Assembly (NCBI GenBank): GCA_021737565.1
Contig: JAIPDS010000005.1
Location: 1-64,000 of the forward strand
Reading direction: 5' to 3'
Length of the DNA: 64,000 bases
Source: Desulfobacteraceae bacterium
GTDB taxonomy: Bacteria; Desulfobacterota; Desulfobacteria; Desulfobacterales; Desulfosalsimonadaceae
Positions 40,642 through 50,701 of the stretch are shown piece by piece. Both the position numbers and the translations under genes were made by a program. How positions within the stretch are numbered: position 1 is the first letter of the stretch; the number at the start of each line of letters is the position of its first letter. The notes under the pieces were generated by a model. That model searched no databases. It worked only from the letters and a program-made list of their open reading frames with translations, and was not told the origin of the DNA.

Positions 40642-41103
40642 ATGGCCAGGACGAAATTTAATACAATAGATGAGCTTTGCGAAAAAAAAGGAGAGGAGAT
40701 TGCCGTAGGGGAATGGTATAAAATAACCCAGGATCAGATCAACCTTTTTGCCGAGGCAACAGGCGATTATCAGTGGATCCATATTGACAGGGACAGGGCT
40801 GAGAAAGAATCCCCTTATAAAACAACCGTAGCTCACGGCTTTCTCACCCTTTCAATGATACCAAGAATGATGGGAGATACGCTACAGTTACCGCCTGCAA
40901 AAATGTCGGTCAATTACGGATTAAACAAGGTACGCTTTGCCGCGCCCGTGCCTGCCGAAAGCCGGATCCGTCCCAGGGTTACCCTGCTTGATGCAGAAGA
41001 GGTTTCCGGGGGTGTCCAGCTTATGTGGAAAGTGATTATAGAGGTTGAAGGCGGGGAAAAACCGGCCTGCATAGCCGAAACAATTTCAAGGCAGTATCTG
41101 TAA
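40642..41103 (+). CDS. MaoC family (R)-specific enoyl-CoA hydratase-like dehydratase
   Basis: ITQDQINLFAEATGDYQWIHIDRDRA...VAHGFLTLSMIP hot-dog hydratase motif. Confidence 0.93.
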   Translation: MARTKFNTIDELCEKKGEEIAVGEWYKITQDQINLFAEATGDYQWIHIDRDRAEKESPYKTTVAHGFLTLSMIPRMMGDTLQLPPAKMSVNYGLNKVRFAAPVPAESRIRPRVTLLDAEEVSGGVQLMWKVIIEVEGGEKPACIAETISRQYL

Positions 41104-41115
41104 TACGGTTTTACT

Positions 41116-41156
41116 CCGGTCCGTCCCCTGATTTCCGTAAATCAAGGGCGGACCGG
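41116..41156 (+). terminator. Rho-independent terminator-like hairpin after maoC-like gene
   Basis: CCGGTCCGTCCCCTGATTT-CCGT-AAATCAAGGGCGGACCGG, then AATTACCTTTTT. Confidence 0.7.
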
Positions 41157-41184
41157 AATTACCTTTTTCCGTTTGAGTTAGCTG

Positions 41185-41337
41185 CTATTCAAATGCCATG
41201 CTTGTCTTCCAGTTTTCCCACACTCTTCCTACAAGATCTGGGCCGGGTCTAAGGTCTGCTTGCCGGGCCTCCAGTCCGCGGGCGTCGCTTCTGCGCCCTT
41301 TGTTTCCCGGATGTGCTGGAATGCTCGCCTTTACCAT
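41185..41337 (-). CDS. Candidate small protein (50 aa)
   Basis: AAAGGAGG-N8-ATG; MVKASIPAHPGNKGRRSDARGLEARQADLRPGPDLVGRVWENWKTSMAFE-stop. Not in supplied ORF track. Confidence 0.4.
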   Translation of the reverse strand: MVKASIPAHPGNKGRRSDARGLEARQADLRPGPDLVGRVWENWKTSMAFE

Positions 41338-41419
41338 TGAACCAACCTCCTTTGCTGGTGTGGACTGCGAAACGGGTGCTTCCTGTTATTATTCCTTTTA
41401 AAATTTTTGCAAACCGATT

Positions 41420-41602
41420 TTATACCGTAAGAATCTCGCAGATATCTTTTACAGTCATTTCAGCTTCAAGACCTTCGATTTTCAAAATCCGGGGCAGGGT
41501 TCTTGCGGCATGCTCCCCTCCTGTATCGTAACTGCCTTCGCTTCCTACAAAATGTAGACATTCCTGCGAACATGAGGGGTTGACTCGGTGTGAATAATTT
41601 GT
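41420..41602 (-). pseudogene. Start-less ORF, possible C-terminal gene remnant
   Basis: Open frame ...CSQECLHFVGSEGSYDTGGEHAARTLPRILKIEGLEAEMTVKDICEILTV-stop has protein-like composition but no start codon before an upstream TAA. Confidence 0.35.
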
Positions 41603-41676
41603 TTAAGTAAAATTCCTGATCAAACAAAATTCCATATATATTCGTGAAAATTTTTTTGCCGCCAGGGTTGATTGAT

Positions 41677-42756
41677 ATGACTAATATCTCGCTGAACTCA
41701 AAAAAAACCAGACATGTAAAACCCGGCTTTAATATTCAGCAGACAGCCTACTGGGCAAGATTAAAGAAACAGCATGGAAGGCGGGCCAGGGCTTTTGATA
41801 TTGCAGCCGGGGAAAAAGAAGTGTATACAGGTGACATTCTGGTTGTGATGCGCTCGGTCGGGCCTGATTCATCCATGGCATACGTGCCTTTCGGCCCGGA
41901 GCTGCTTCCCGATGGTTTGCGGCGGGGGCCCTGGCTGGAGGCCATTTCCGAAAAATTAAAATACAAGCTTCCCGAAAATTGTGTTTTCATCAGATATGAC
42001 CTTCCCTGGCAGTCGCCGTGGGTGGATGAACCTGATCGTTACACACAGGATGACCAATGGATGGGTGCCCCCAAAACAAGGGTCCAGGAAATGAGAATGA
42101 ATTTTGACACCGACCACTGGAACCTGCGAAAAGCCCCCACTGATCTGCTTCCGCCTGATACCGTGCTGGTTGATGTGGTGAAGGCCCGCGACAGGATACT
42201 TGCCCAAATGAGGCCAAAAACAAGATATAATATCAGGCTGTCTGCAAGAAAGGGCGTACAGGTGCGCGAGGCATCAGTTGATGATCTGCCTGTTTGGTAT
42301 GAACTTTACCGGCAGACAGCTAAAAGACACGGCATGAGTTTAAACAGCATGGAATATTTCAAATCCGTATTTAAGGTAAAGAACCGGGATGTGGATTCCC
42401 CTGCAAGAGCGCACCTTCTGCTTGCAGAAGCAGACGGAAAACCCCTGGCAGGCATTATAATGGCTGTTTCAGGCTCAAGGGCTACATATCTTTACGGAGC
42501 CTCTTCTTCTGAAAATAAGAATTTAATGGCCTCCTATGCTGTTCAATGGGAGGCGATATCGCGTGCTCATAAGGCCGGGTGCCGCGAATACGATCTTTTC
42601 GGCATTTCTCCGAATCCCGATCCGTCCCATCCCATGTACGGGCTCTACAGATTCAAGACCGGATTCGGGGGAAAAATCCTGCACCGCCAAGGATGCTGGG
42701 ACTACCCGCTGGACGAGGATGCATATGAAATATACAAGGCATCGGAGATGACCTGA
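41677..42756 (+). CDS. FemAB-family aminoacyltransferase-like (GNAT fold) protein
   Basis: RPKTRYNIRLSARKGVQVREA...LLLAEADGKPLAGIIMAVSGSRATYLYGASSSENKNLMASYAVQWEAI...YDLFGISP. Start at internal ATG 41677. Confidence 0.87.
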   Translation: MTNISLNSKKTRHVKPGFNIQQTAYWARLKKQHGRRARAFDIAAGEKEVYTGDILVVMRSVGPDSSMAYVPFGPELLPDGLRRGPWLEAISEKLKYKLPENCVFIRYDLPWQSPWVDEPDRYTQDDQWMGAPKTRVQEMRMNFDTDHWNLRKAPTDLLPPDTVLVDVVKARDRILAQMRPKTRYNIRLSARKGVQVREASVDDLPVWYELYRQTAKRHGMSLNSMEYFKSVFKVKNRDVDSPARAHLLLAEADGKPLAGIIMAVSGSRATYLYGASSSENKNLMASYAVQWEAISRAHKAGCREYDLFGISPNPDPSHPMYGLYRFKTGFGGKILHRQGCWDYPLDEDAYEIYKASEMT

Positions 42757-42832
42757 CCGGAAACGGTTTCTTAGAAAGATAGGGGGCACATCACCCTTAG
42801 ATTTTTTTACCTTTTAACGAAAGGAGGCAAGA

Positions 42833-43717
42833 ATGAAACCTAAAATTATAGCCTTGGCAATGCTGGCTGCAATACTTGCGGGCTGCGCTTCGGCCGGCTG
42901 GCAGGAAACTAAGGTAGCTGAGAAGGACGGAGTTACAGTCAAGCTTCAAAAGCGGGTGAAAGAGGGTGCCACTGTTGAGCAAAACTACAGTCACCCGGTA
43001 AATAACATAGATACAGCTTTGCTGTACCGTATTTTCCGCGACCTTAAATATATTGGCAGATCTCCTTATCTTGGCAAACAGGTTGAAAAGCCCGTATTTC
43101 AGAAACAGGAAATTGAAAGGCTTGCACCGGCTGTGGCAATAGCTTTAAAAAGAGCCGATTCTAACAGCAGGGTTTATTTTGCATCGTTTAACTATAGTAC
43201 CGATACCCTGCTGAAAAAGCGGCGTTTAACAGAAGGCGTTATATTCATAGATGAAAATAAAAAGCTGAATATCGCTTTTTCCTGGATAAATCAACAGGTG
43301 AACCTTTATGATGAACCACTGTTGGATGGAGATCCGGAGTTGGAAGGGAAATCTGAGCCAAGGGAGCCGCTTGAAACTTATGATACAGCAAAAAAGCTTG
43401 CCGCAGATGTTTCATACATAAAAAAGGCTGAAATTAGAGGCGGCAAAGAGGCTCCCATGTGGATAAAGGCAGATCTAAACGTGCTTGCCCGGTCTGAAAA
43501 GGCACCTGAAGCAGAATCAGCCGGCACTGAAAAACAAGAAAAAAAGACATACAGTGCTGACCCCGAACCTGATAAAGAAGCCGGAGATATTAGAGAACAA
43601 AGACGGGAGGAAATCCGCAGCCGTCTTAAATACCTGAAAGAGCTTTATGAGGAGGGGCTGATCACCGAGTCGGAGTACGAAGATCAAAAGCAGCAGGCGT
43701 TCGAGGAGCTTCAGTAG
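42833..43717 (+). CDS. Lipoprotein with C-terminal SHOCT-like domain
   Basis: Lipobox LAAILAGC; C-terminal SRLKYLKELYEEGLITESEYEDQKQQAFEEL. Confidence 0.82.
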   Translation: MKPKIIALAMLAAILAGCASAGWQETKVAEKDGVTVKLQKRVKEGATVEQNYSHPVNNIDTALLYRIFRDLKYIGRSPYLGKQVEKPVFQKQEIERLAPAVAIALKRADSNSRVYFASFNYSTDTLLKKRRLTEGVIFIDENKKLNIAFSWINQQVNLYDEPLLDGDPELEGKSEPREPLETYDTAKKLAADVSYIKKAEIRGGKEAPMWIKADLNVLARSEKAPEAESAGTEKQEKKTYSADPEPDKEAGDIREQRREEIRSRLKYLKELYEEGLITESEYEDQKQQAFEELQ

Positions 43718-44712
43718 AAGACATACCGGTTTTTTGTCTCCATAATCCGAAGGAGCGAAGCCCCGAATCTGCCGGATTTATCCGCGGCCAGCCTTGAGAG
43801 AAAAGCCCCGAACGCGGATTCGACCTTTTCCATGTTGTGGCATACCAGAGCTATATCGATTTCTGCGGCAAATATTTGACCTATAGCGGTCTGCATGTCG
43901 AAATGATCTGCAATTGCCCCCATTTCCAGGTCATCCGTTATTACCACCCCCTGATATCCCATGCCTCTGCGCAGCAGATCCCTGGCAATGGCGCCAGAAA
44001 GGCTTGCAGGCCAGACATGGTCAAGGCCGGTATAGCGTACGTGGGAAAGCATTATTCCCGCTGTCTTATGCCTGATGGCCGCATAAAACGGCACCAGATC
44101 GGATTTTTCAAGTTGATGCAATGAAATGTCAAGATCCGGAAGATCCAGGTGGGAATCCACGGTGGTGCGGCCTATGCCCGGAAAATGCTTTGCCACAGCC
44201 ATGATATCATTTTTCTGAAGGCTTTGAATTACAGCGGTTCCGGTTTCAGCCACGTGCCAGGGATCTCCGGAAAAGCATCTCTCCGACATGACGCTTTTGC
44301 CGCCCCTTACTGCTACGTCCATGACAGGTGCCATGTTCATGTTTATTCCAAGGGAATTTAGTTCAGTGGCCGTAATTTCGGCATACAGGCCGGCCCGGGC
44401 CGCATCCCGGACTTGAGCAGCAGCAGGAGGCTCGAAGAAATCAGGAGCCTTCAGCCGCACAACACTTCCCCCTTCCTGGTCCACTGCAATAAAGAGCCGG
44501 GGCTGATTACACGACTTTGCATAATCCTGGGCGTCCCTGCATAGCCGGCGCACCTGCTCCCTGTCTTCTATGTTGCGGGAAAAAAGGATGATGCCCCCCA
44601 CAAGAAGAGTGTCAATCAGGTATTTTAAATCACGGTTTAATTTTGTGCCGTAAAAACCTGCCATAATTCGCTGGCCGGCAGCCCGGCGGATTGTAAACTC
44701 TGAAGGGCTCAT
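43711..44712 (-). CDS. nagZ: Glycoside hydrolase family 3 / beta-N-acetylhexosaminidase
   Basis: LFIAVDQEGGSVVRL, VAKHFPGIGRTTVDSHLDLP, VVITDDLEMGAI. Confidence 0.9.
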   Translation of the reverse strand: MSPSEFTIRRAAGQRIMAGFYGTKLNRDLKYLIDTLLVGGIILFSRNIEDREQVRRLCRDAQDYAKSCNQPRLFIAVDQEGGSVVRLKAPDFFEPPAAAQVRDAARAGLYAEITATELNSLGINMNMAPVMDVAVRGGKSVMSERCFSGDPWHVAETGTAVIQSLQKNDIMAVAKHFPGIGRTTVDSHLDLPDLDISLHQLEKSDLVPFYAAIRHKTAGIMLSHVRYTGLDHVWPASLSGAIARDLLRRGMGYQGVVITDDLEMGAIADHFDMQTAIGQIFAAEIDIALVCHNMEKVESAFGAFLSRLAADKSGRFGASLLRIMETKNRYVFY

Positions 44713-44714
44713 TG

Positions 44715-45344
44715 TCAGGTAAAGGGATTGTTCTGTTTTTCTTTGCCGATTGTTGATGACGGGGCAGGGCCGTAATCATGGCCGGGCCATACTATGGTTT
44801 CATCCGGCAGACAATACAGCCTGTTATTTATTGAGTCCATGAGCTGGTCAAAGGATCCCCCGGGAAGATCGGTGCGGCCCACAGCTTCCACAAAAAGGGT
44901 GTCTCCGGTAAAAACATGACCTGGAACATATATGCATATGGAGCCCGGGGTGTGGCCGGGGGTATGAATGACTTTGAGTTCGGTCTCTCCGATTTCTATT
45001 ATGTCTCCGTCCGAGACAATACAATCCGGCTGGGGCGACCCCCTGCCGCCCATAATACGGGATACAGCCCTTGAGAGCAGTTTTTTAAGTTGAAGTGCAT
45101 CCTGCTCATGAATACCCAGCCTGGCGCCGGTAGCCCCGATAATTTCGGAATTGCCAGAGGCATGGTCCATGTGGGCATGTGTATTTATCACGTGGGTGAT
45201 GCTGTAGCCTCCAGCTTTTGCCTCCTGCAGGATTTTTTGCGGATCAAATGCCGGATCTATCACCGCGCAGGAACTTGTTTCAGTATCGGCTATAAGATAG
45301 CTGAAATTATCCATTCTCGGGATGTGAATCTGTCTGATGTCCAT
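44715..45344 (-). CDS. MBL-fold metallohydrolase (glyoxalase II-like)
   Basis: INTHAHMDHASGN, HTPGHTPGSICIYV, FTGDTLFVEAVGRTDLPGG, WPGHDYG. Start at internal Met (MDIRQIHIP). Confidence 0.9.
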   Translation of the reverse strand: MDIRQIHIPRMDNFSYLIADTETSSCAVIDPAFDPQKILQEAKAGGYSITHVINTHAHMDHASGNSEIIGATGARLGIHEQDALQLKKLLSRAVSRIMGGRGSPQPDCIVSDGDIIEIGETELKVIHTPGHTPGSICIYVPGHVFTGDTLFVEAVGRTDLPGGSFDQLMDSINNRLYCLPDETIVWPGHDYGPAPSSTIGKEKQNNPFT

Positions 45345-46461
45345 AGGAAATTTCCTTTTCTTTTTTCCTCGGCTCATATGTACACAGGGGCTCTTCTTGC
45401 AGCCAGTCCCCGGTTGCCTCATATGCCCTGGCCCTGCAGCCCCCGCATACGCTCTTGTACTCGCAGGCTCCGCATTTGCCCTTAAGCCTGTCAAAGTCCC
45501 TCAAAGATTTAAAAATTTCGGAATTGCGCCAGATTTCCGCAAAAGAGGACACGGTTACATCACCGCAGTTTAAATCCAGAAAACCGCAAGGCTGGACAAT
45601 GCCCCTGTGGGAGACAAAGCAGAAACTTGTTCCTCCCAGGCACCCCCTGGTAACCGCGTCCAGTCCGTGGGTTTGGTAGGTAATTTTTTTGCCCTCGTCC
45701 CTGGCGCGCTGGCGAAGAATTCTGTAATAATGAGGCGCACAGGTTGCTTTTAGCTGGAGGCTTGTTTTTTTCTTCTGATCATAAAACCAGTTAAGGGTAT
45801 CTTCATACTGTTTGGCAGTTATGCTCTGGTCTATTATATATTTTCCCCTGCCTGTCGGCACCAGCAGGAATATGTGCAGGGCAGCCGCGCCCAGGTTTTC
45901 GGCAAGGCTGAGAATTTTGGGGATTTCATCCCTGTTGAGCCTTGTAATCGTTGTATTTACCTGAAATTCGATACCCGCCGCCTTTGCTGTTTCAATCCCG
46001 GAAATTGCAGAATCAAATGCTCCGGAAACCCCCCGGAACCCGTCATGGCTCTCAGCCGAGGCCCCGTCCAGGCTGACGCTGATGCGCTGTATCCCCGAGT
46101 ATGCCATCTGTTTTGCGGTTTTCTCCGTGATAAGGGTGCCGTTGGGGGCCATTACCATGCGAAGTCCCAGCTTAGTGCCGTAAGCCGCAATGTCGAATAT
46201 GTCGTCTCTTAGAAGGGGTTCTCCTCCGGTAAGAATCACGATCGGTTTGCCGACCTCGGATATCTGATCCAGGAGCCGGAACGAAGCCTTTGTGTTAAGC
46301 TCTCCTGTATATGGACCGCATGTGGCGGCAGCTCTGCAGTGAACGCATGAAAGATTGCAGTTGCGGGTGGTTTCCCAGGCAACAAGGCGCAATGTGCCGG
46401 GGCCGACGGGTTGCGCTGCCGGCTCCCGGTTTTCAGTATCGCGGGTATCCGGGCTCTTCAC
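45307..46461 (-). CDS. ahbD: Radical SAM/SPASM heme biosynthesis protein, AhbD-like
   Basis: ETTRNCNLSCVHCRA radical SAM motif, GGEPLLR, SPASM CGACEYKSVCGGCRARAYEATGD; clustered with hemB and ahbC-like. Confidence 0.85.
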   Translation of the reverse strand: MKSPDTRDTENREPAAQPVGPGTLRLVAWETTRNCNLSCVHCRAAATCGPYTGELNTKASFRLLDQISEVGKPIVILTGGEPLLRDDIFDIAAYGTKLGLRMVMAPNGTLITEKTAKQMAYSGIQRISVSLDGASAESHDGFRGVSGAFDSAISGIETAKAAGIEFQVNTTITRLNRDEIPKILSLAENLGAAALHIFLLVPTGRGKYIIDQSITAKQYEDTLNWFYDQKKKTSLQLKATCAPHYYRILRQRARDEGKKITYQTHGLDAVTRGCLGGTSFCFVSHRGIVQPCGFLDLNCGDVTVSSFAEIWRNSEIFKSLRDFDRLKGKCGACEYKSVCGGCRARAYEATGDWLQEEPLCTYEPRKKEKEISYGHQTDSHPENG

Positions 46462-46478
46462 GAAAAACCTCTCTATAT

Positions 46479-47456
46479 CTATCCGGAATTTAAGTTCCGT
46501 GCAGCTTCCATGGCAAAATAGGTAAGAATCATTTCCGCCCCGGCCCGTTTAATGGCAGTAAGCATCTCCATGGCAACCGCCGTTCCGTCAAGCCATCCCA
46601 TCTGGTCAGCGGCCTTGATCATTGCATATTCTCCGCTAACGTTATAGGCAGCAACAGGCAGATCAATCTCCTCGCGTATGCGGCCTATTATGTCAAGATA
46701 GGGCAGGGCGGGCTTAACCATGATTATATCCGCACCCTCGGTTATATCAAGGCTTGCTTCGCGTACCGCTTCCAGTGAGTTGGCAGGGTCCATCTGGTAG
46801 GTTCGCCTGTCGCCGAACTGCGGCGAAGACTCGGCAGCCTCCCTGAAAGGGCCGTAAAAAGCGGAGCAATACTTAGCCGCATACGACATTATCGGGATAT
46901 TTGTATAATCGTTTTCATCCAGCATTTCCCGGATAAATCCGATGCGTCCATCCATCATGTCAGACGGTGCCACCATGTCGGCCCCGGCTTCCGCATGGGA
47001 AAGCGCGGTGCGTGCAAGCAGATCCAGGGTTGCGTCATTGTCTATTATGCCGCTTTCAACCATTCCGCAGTGGCCGTGGTCTGTATACTGGCAGAGGCAT
47101 ACGTCGGTTATTACCACGATTTCCGGGTACTTGTTTTTAACTTCCTTTATAGCCTTTTGAACTATTCCGTCCTTGGCATATGCCCCCGTGCCCAGGGGAT
47201 CTTTTTTTTCGGGAAGGCCGAAGAGCATAATGGCCGGAATACCAAGCTCTGCCGCCTCTCTGGCGGTTTTTGCCGCATTTTCCACTGAAAAGTGGTACTG
47301 GCCGGGCATCGAGGCTATGGGTTCCCTGACGTTTTTGCCAAAGACCGCAAACAGCGGCATGATCAGATTATCCGTGCTAAGGCGGGTTTCCCGGATCATC
47401 CGCCGGAATGCCTCGTTTTGCCTCAGTCGCCTGGGGCGATAGTCAGGAAACTGCAT
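46479..47456 (-). CDS. hemB: Porphobilinogen synthase
   Basis: ITDVCLCQYTDHGHCG, MSYAAKYCSAFYGPFREAA, QMDPANSLEAVRE, GADIIMVKPALPYLD. Confidence 0.97.
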   Translation of the reverse strand: MQFPDYRPRRLRQNEAFRRMIRETRLSTDNLIMPLFAVFGKNVREPIASMPGQYHFSVENAAKTAREAAELGIPAIMLFGLPEKKDPLGTGAYAKDGIVQKAIKEVKNKYPEIVVITDVCLCQYTDHGHCGMVESGIIDNDATLDLLARTALSHAEAGADMVAPSDMMDGRIGFIREMLDENDYTNIPIMSYAAKYCSAFYGPFREAAESSPQFGDRRTYQMDPANSLEAVREASLDITEGADIIMVKPALPYLDIIGRIREEIDLPVAAYNVSGEYAMIKAADQMGWLDGTAVAMEMLTAIKRAGAEMILTYFAMEAARNLNSG

Positions 47457-47497
47457 AATTATGTCCTTACTTGCTTTGGGTTAAAAAAACAGACTTG

Positions 47498-48679
47498 TCA
47501 GCTTATTTCTTCATCAGTTAAATAGCAGGCGGGGTCGGGAGCCCAGAGATCTCCGGTGACAGCTTCGGCGCGGACCCTGAAATTGCCCCCGCAGACATCA
47601 AGCCACCTGCATTTTGCACAGCGCCCCTTTACGTATTTTTTCTTGTCCTTTAATTTTGCAAGGAGCGGATCTGCCGAGGTATCGGTCCAAATTTCCGAAA
47701 ACGGGCGACTACGCACATTTCCGAAACTGTAATGCCGCCAGAACTGGTCTGCATGAACCTCGCCGTCCCAGCTTACGCACCCTATGCCGCGACCTGAATT
47801 GTTGCCTCCATTCATTTTTAAAAGCTCAAGCACCTCTTCGGCCCTTTGCGGATCTTCCCGCATTAAACGAAGATAAACATAGGGGCCGTCCGCGTGATTG
47901 TCCACCGTGAGAACCTCTTTGGGTTTGCCCCTGTCATGAAGATCCCTGGTGCGCTCCATTATAAGGTCGACAATCCTGCGGGTCTCTTTGTGGGAAACAT
48001 CGTCGTTTACAAGGCTTGATCCACGGCCTGCGTATACAAGATGATAAAAGCAGATCCTGGGAATCTGTTTTTCCTCCAGCAGGTCGAATAATGACGGGAT
48101 TTCATCAGCATTAAAGCGGTTAATGGTAAAGCGCAGTCCAACCTTGATTCCGGCAGCGCTGCAGTTTTCAATGCCTTTCATGGCCATGTCAAATGCACCG
48201 TCAACTCCCCGGAACCTGTCATTTACCTGCCGGGTGCCGTCCAGGCTTATCCCTACGTAGGAAAGCCCGATATCCTTTAAAATTTTTGCGGTTTTATGAT
48301 CTATAAGGGTCCCGTTAGTGGAGATTACCGCCCTGATCCCCTTTTTAACGGTGTATTCGGCCAATTCGGCCAAATCCTCCCTCATAAGGGGTTCTCCTCC
48401 TGAAAACAGAAGAACCGGCACCCCCATCCCGGCAAGATCGTCAATCAGGGATCTTCCTTCTTTCGTGGAAAGTTCATTCTCCTGTTTTCCGGCCTTTGCA
48501 TGGGCATAACAGTGGATGCATTTAAGGTTGCATCGGCGGGTGATGTTCCATACAACCACGGGCCGCTTGTCTTCTGAAAACTGGAGCAGATGCGAAGGCA
48601 TCTGCTCCGATTTCCGGCTGTAGCGCAGTGCATCGGACGGCTCAACCGTTTTGCAGTAGAGTTTTGAAATCCCTATCAT
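47498..48679 (-). CDS. ahbC: Radical SAM/SPASM protein, AhbC-like (didecarboxysiroheme deacetylase)
   Basis: NITRRCNLKCIHCYAHA, FSGGEPLMREDL, SPASM CAKCRWLDVCGGNFRVRAEAVTGD. Confidence 0.85.
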   Translation of the reverse strand: MIGISKLYCKTVEPSDALRYSRKSEQMPSHLLQFSEDKRPVVVWNITRRCNLKCIHCYAHAKAGKQENELSTKEGRSLIDDLAGMGVPVLLFSGGEPLMREDLAELAEYTVKKGIRAVISTNGTLIDHKTAKILKDIGLSYVGISLDGTRQVNDRFRGVDGAFDMAMKGIENCSAAGIKVGLRFTINRFNADEIPSLFDLLEEKQIPRICFYHLVYAGRGSSLVNDDVSHKETRRIVDLIMERTRDLHDRGKPKEVLTVDNHADGPYVYLRLMREDPQRAEEVLELLKMNGGNNSGRGIGCVSWDGEVHADQFWRHYSFGNVRSRPFSEIWTDTSADPLLAKLKDKKKYVKGRCAKCRWLDVCGGNFRVRAEAVTGDLWAPDPACYLTDEEIS

Positions 48680-50479
48680 TTAATCCTCGTATCGATAATC
48701 CCGCCCCTGGTCATTTATTAAATCCGGCGAAATGTTGTGCTTTGCGAATTCTGTTTTTATAAGGTCTTCAAGAAAAGCTTCCGGCTGCCTTAACGCGTAT
48801 TCTGATATGAAAAAACGGTTTTTGCCGGTTTTATCCCTTATAAGCTTTAGTCCGTATTCAAAATCATCGGATATTTTACGGTATATCTGGTCAATATTCA
48901 ACGATTGATTTGTAAGCTGCTCTGATATGAAGTCAATTGCATCTTCTTCAAGCACCAGGTTAAGATCGTGCCTGTTATAGAAATTTATCTCTATTTTCTT
49001 GATCATATCGTAATGGGCCTTGATACTGGAGATGGCCGTTCCTATTTCAACCACTTTGGACCAGTAATAATCGGCAATCCTTTCAATACGGTATTTTGAA
49101 AGCGGCAACCCGTATTGCTCGGAAAGTTTTGTACGGTTTGCGGTAATATAGTCTATAAGATGTTTTCGGTTTTCCTCTTTTGTTCGAACAAACTCTTTTT
49201 CTCTTCCGGCATTGTCTTCTCCGGGGATCCATTTATCAATGGCTTTCTGCGGATTTAGTATTATTTCAGAAGTTACCGGAAAGCGCTTTATATTCATCGA
49301 CGGCAGGCGGGTTTCAAAAGGAATCAGCGCCTGTTCAATAACGCTTACCAGTCCGCGGGCCCCCGTGCTTTCGTTGAAAGCCCTTTCTGCAAGCAGCTCA
49401 AGCGCATCATCGGAAAATCTTACATCTATACCGTATGTTGCAAAGTCGAGACGCTTGGAAAGAATGATCGGATTGTTGGGATTCTTAAGGATGTCAAAGA
49501 GATCCTGCCTGGAAAGCCTTTCAAATACTGACCGGACTGGAAGTCTGCCTATGAATTCGGATTCAAATCCGTATTCAACAAGGTCTTCAGCTTTTACCTG
49601 CTGCATTGTGACTGTTTCATCCCGGTTGTCGTTTAATTTGGCACCAAAGCCGATGGCCTGATCAGTGGTGCGCTCCCTTATGATTTCAGGTAATTCGGAG
49701 AAAGCACCGCTTACTATAAACAGGATGTTTTTGGTGTTTATTGAACGCTTTTCGCGTTTTCCTGTTTTACGGAACTGTTCGACTTCCTGGATCATGGAGA
49801 TGGGGTCATTCTGGGCCTTCATCTCGACTTCTGTTTCCTCCATGGGTTTTAGCAGGGCTCTTTGCACACCTGAACGGGAAACATCCGCACCGTAATGATT
49901 CTTGCTGGCCGCTATCTTGTCTATTTCGTCTATGTAGACAATGCCATACTGGGCAAGTTCAATATCATTATCGCTTTCGCGCACCAGGTCGCGGACCGTA
50001 TCTTCAACATCCCCGCCTACATATCCGGTTTCACTGAATTTTGTGGCATCCGCCTTGACAAAGGGGACCCCGATTTTTTTGGCTATAAGTTTAATCATAT
50101 AGGTTTTGCCCACACCAGTGGGGCCGATCATAATTATGTTGTTTTTTATGCGGCCTTCAAACTCGTCCTTGCCGCCGGTTCGTTTCTGGTGCTGGATTCG
50201 GTTGAAATGGGTACATATTTTGGTTGCCAGGATGCGTTTTGCCTGATCCTGCCTGATAATATACTGGTCCAGATATGCAATTAAATCCTCAGGCTTCAGG
50301 TCAAAATTAACGGTTCTGTTTTCATTGCCTTTGCCTGTATCATCACCGGATGCCTCGTTTTCGGGCATCACAATGGGCGAGACCACCTTTACCCGATTTC
50401 CGTATTTTTTTGAAAGAAAATCCGAAATTTCCTTTTCAATTTCCTGCGGGTTCGGAATTGTCATGTTTTTTGGTTCCAT
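48680..50479 (-). CDS. ClpX/HslU-like AAA+ unfoldase (no N-terminal zinc domain; C-terminal extension)
   Basis: GPTGVGKTYMIKLIAKKIGVPFVKADATKFSETGYVGGDVED, YIDEIDKIA, IGFGAKL (ClpP-loop-like IGF), EFIGRLPV, TGARGL sensor 2. Confidence 0.9.
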   Translation of the reverse strand: MEPKNMTIPNPQEIEKEISDFLSKKYGNRVKVVSPIVMPENEASGDDTGKGNENRTVNFDLKPEDLIAYLDQYIIRQDQAKRILATKICTHFNRIQHQKRTGGKDEFEGRIKNNIIMIGPTGVGKTYMIKLIAKKIGVPFVKADATKFSETGYVGGDVEDTVRDLVRESDNDIELAQYGIVYIDEIDKIAASKNHYGADVSRSGVQRALLKPMEETEVEMKAQNDPISMIQEVEQFRKTGKREKRSINTKNILFIVSGAFSELPEIIRERTTDQAIGFGAKLNDNRDETVTMQQVKAEDLVEYGFESEFIGRLPVRSVFERLSRQDLFDILKNPNNPIILSKRLDFATYGIDVRFSDDALELLAERAFNESTGARGLVSVIEQALIPFETRLPSMNIKRFPVTSEIILNPQKAIDKWIPGEDNAGREKEFVRTKEENRKHLIDYITANRTKLSEQYGLPLSKYRIERIADYYWSKVVEIGTAISSIKAHYDMIKKIEINFYNRHDLNLVLEEDAIDFISEQLTNQSLNIDQIYRKISDDFEYGLKLIRDKTGKNRFFISEYALRQPEAFLEDLIKTEFAKHNISPDLINDQGRDYRYED

Positions 50480-50701
50480 AAAGCCTCTCAGTTGCTTAAG
50501 ATATTATTTTTTCGGCGTTTTGATGTCTACATAATAATCACTTGCAGTGCAAATGCAAGGGAATTGAAAATCGGGTCGCACTTGGCAATGGTTTGCGCAA
50601 TGCGTTTTTAAATATAAAATGGGTTGGACAAGCATATCTTTGTTTCTTATAATAAACAAAGGTTATGTAAACAAAAAATCTAAAACAAGAGGAGGGCGGC
50701 T

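Noticed and set aside
41198-41401. 67-aa plus-strand ORF
   Set aside because: No RBS; the minus strand of the same interval has a better supported 50-aa ORF.
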